Shown here one piece after another: positions 63,756 to 64,000 of a stretch of 64,000 nt of DNA. How positions within the stretch are numbered: the stretch's first letter is position 1; every line of letters begins with the position of its first letter. The stretch is from NCBI GenBank assembly GCA_025999255.1, contig BNXB01000001.1:1-64000 (forward strand), written 5' to 3'. The notes below the pieces were generated by a model that was not told where the DNA came from, did not search any database, and worked only from the letters and a program-made list of their open reading frames with translations. The translations under genes were made by a program, and so were the position numbers. The DNA is from Bacteroidia bacterium (GTDB lineage Bacteria; Bacteroidota; Bacteroidia; Bacteroidales; Azobacteroidaceae).

Positions 63756-64000
63756 TTAATCCAGTTCTTCGATGTCGGCATCAGGAGCATTCATCTCTAC
63801 GGATATAATTCCGTTTTTTACTGAGTTTTCCGTTTCATACATTTGACTTGAACCGATAATTTGGCCGTTTGTTGCCCTTAGGTTAAAATAGAATTTACCA
63901 TTTTGAGAAGTTAGTTTTTCAAATTTTGATTGATCCATTGAACTTCTTCTTGCAGATTCGATACCATTCAGACATTCATTTTTGGAAGTATATCCTTCGC
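63756..64000 (-). CDS. YegP/DUF1508-like protein (partial at window edge)
   Basis: The last repeat of a DUF1508 protein: KFYFNLRATNGQIIGSSQMY is the typical beta-hairpin unit. The in-frame sequence before the internal ATG at 63938 (EGYTSKNECLNGIES) is also typical of the family (units end in NGIESV), so the gene continues past the right edge. The C-terminus is acidic (DADIEELD). These small proteins have no established function. Confidence 0.85.
   Translation of the reverse strand, partial: EGYTSKNECLNGIESARRSSMDQSKFEKLTSQNGKFYFNLRATNGQIIGSSQMYETENSVKNGIISVEMNAPDADIEELD

Overview
The window is a chromosomal segment of a Bacteroidales bacterium (Bacteroidota). Evidence: the -7 box TAnnTTTG, often with a TTG/TTTG box about 20 bases upstream, sits before many genes; there is a type IX secretion (T9SS) sorting domain; and Bacteroidales-specific peptide families are present. 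Within the order an Odoribacteraceae-like genome is possible, but that is only an impression. A perfect 16-base parS palindrome directly after mnmG (45995-46010) suggests an origin-proximal position.

Layout. 1-4.3 kb: an Rhs-repeat protein and a frameshifted T9SS-sorted partner. 4.6-9.9 kb: housekeeping (low-molecular-weight phosphatase, membrane HD phosphohydrolase, gltX, waaA). 10.0-18.3 kb: a minus-strand RiPP operon of the GG-Bacteroidales type with a Cys-rich double-glycine precursor, an aspartyl-protease/PDZ lipoprotein, two SPASM-type radical SAM proteins, a third protein of the pseudo-rSAM type, a short LanC-like protein and two glycosyltransferases, but no exporter. A candidate small RNA (about 18535-18611) and a divergent orphan response regulator lie just upstream. 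19.9-26.6 kb: NAD synthesis (nadA, nadB), SulP transporter, rubrerythrin, lipoamide dehydrogenase.

26.6-31.8 kb: peptide export and bacteriocin locus: a promoter-leader repeat and a long RNA hairpin, HlyD, an intact C39-peptidase ABC exporter, a small winged-helix protein, two double-glycine peptides, a likely immunity protein and a decayed third peptide. This exporter could also serve the RiPP precursor, whose leader ends in the same type of GG site. 31.8-36.7 kb: rearranged DNA with a 1.2-kb duplication (alkD plus lipoprotein), an integrase remnant, a DUF1016 nuclease carrying in-frame palindromes, and a broken IS1182-like transposase.

36.7-55.2 kb: housekeeping again: ABC-F protein, a probable thiamine-salvage operon (HAD phosphatase, PnuT-like carrier, thiamine pyrophosphokinase), SpmAB-like protein, CYTH protein, ybeY, mnmG, apt, uvrC, dtd, mazG, deoC, polyprenyl synthase, polA, ychF. 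55.2-59.8 kb: a second, decaying peptide-export locus with paralogous small membrane proteins, a 29-residue double-glycine peptide with only four residues after GG, a pseudogene of the putative immunity protein, HlyD, and an ABC exporter whose peptidase domain is beheaded. 59.9-64 kb: leuS, a candidate small RNA, tsaE and a partial DUF1508 gene.

The most promising system is the RiPP operon together with the separate exporter loci: a modified and probably glycosylated Cys-rich peptide, related export genes about 9 kb and 39 kb away, and associated small structured RNAs. No database search was possible; family names are from recognition of motifs and overall sequence.
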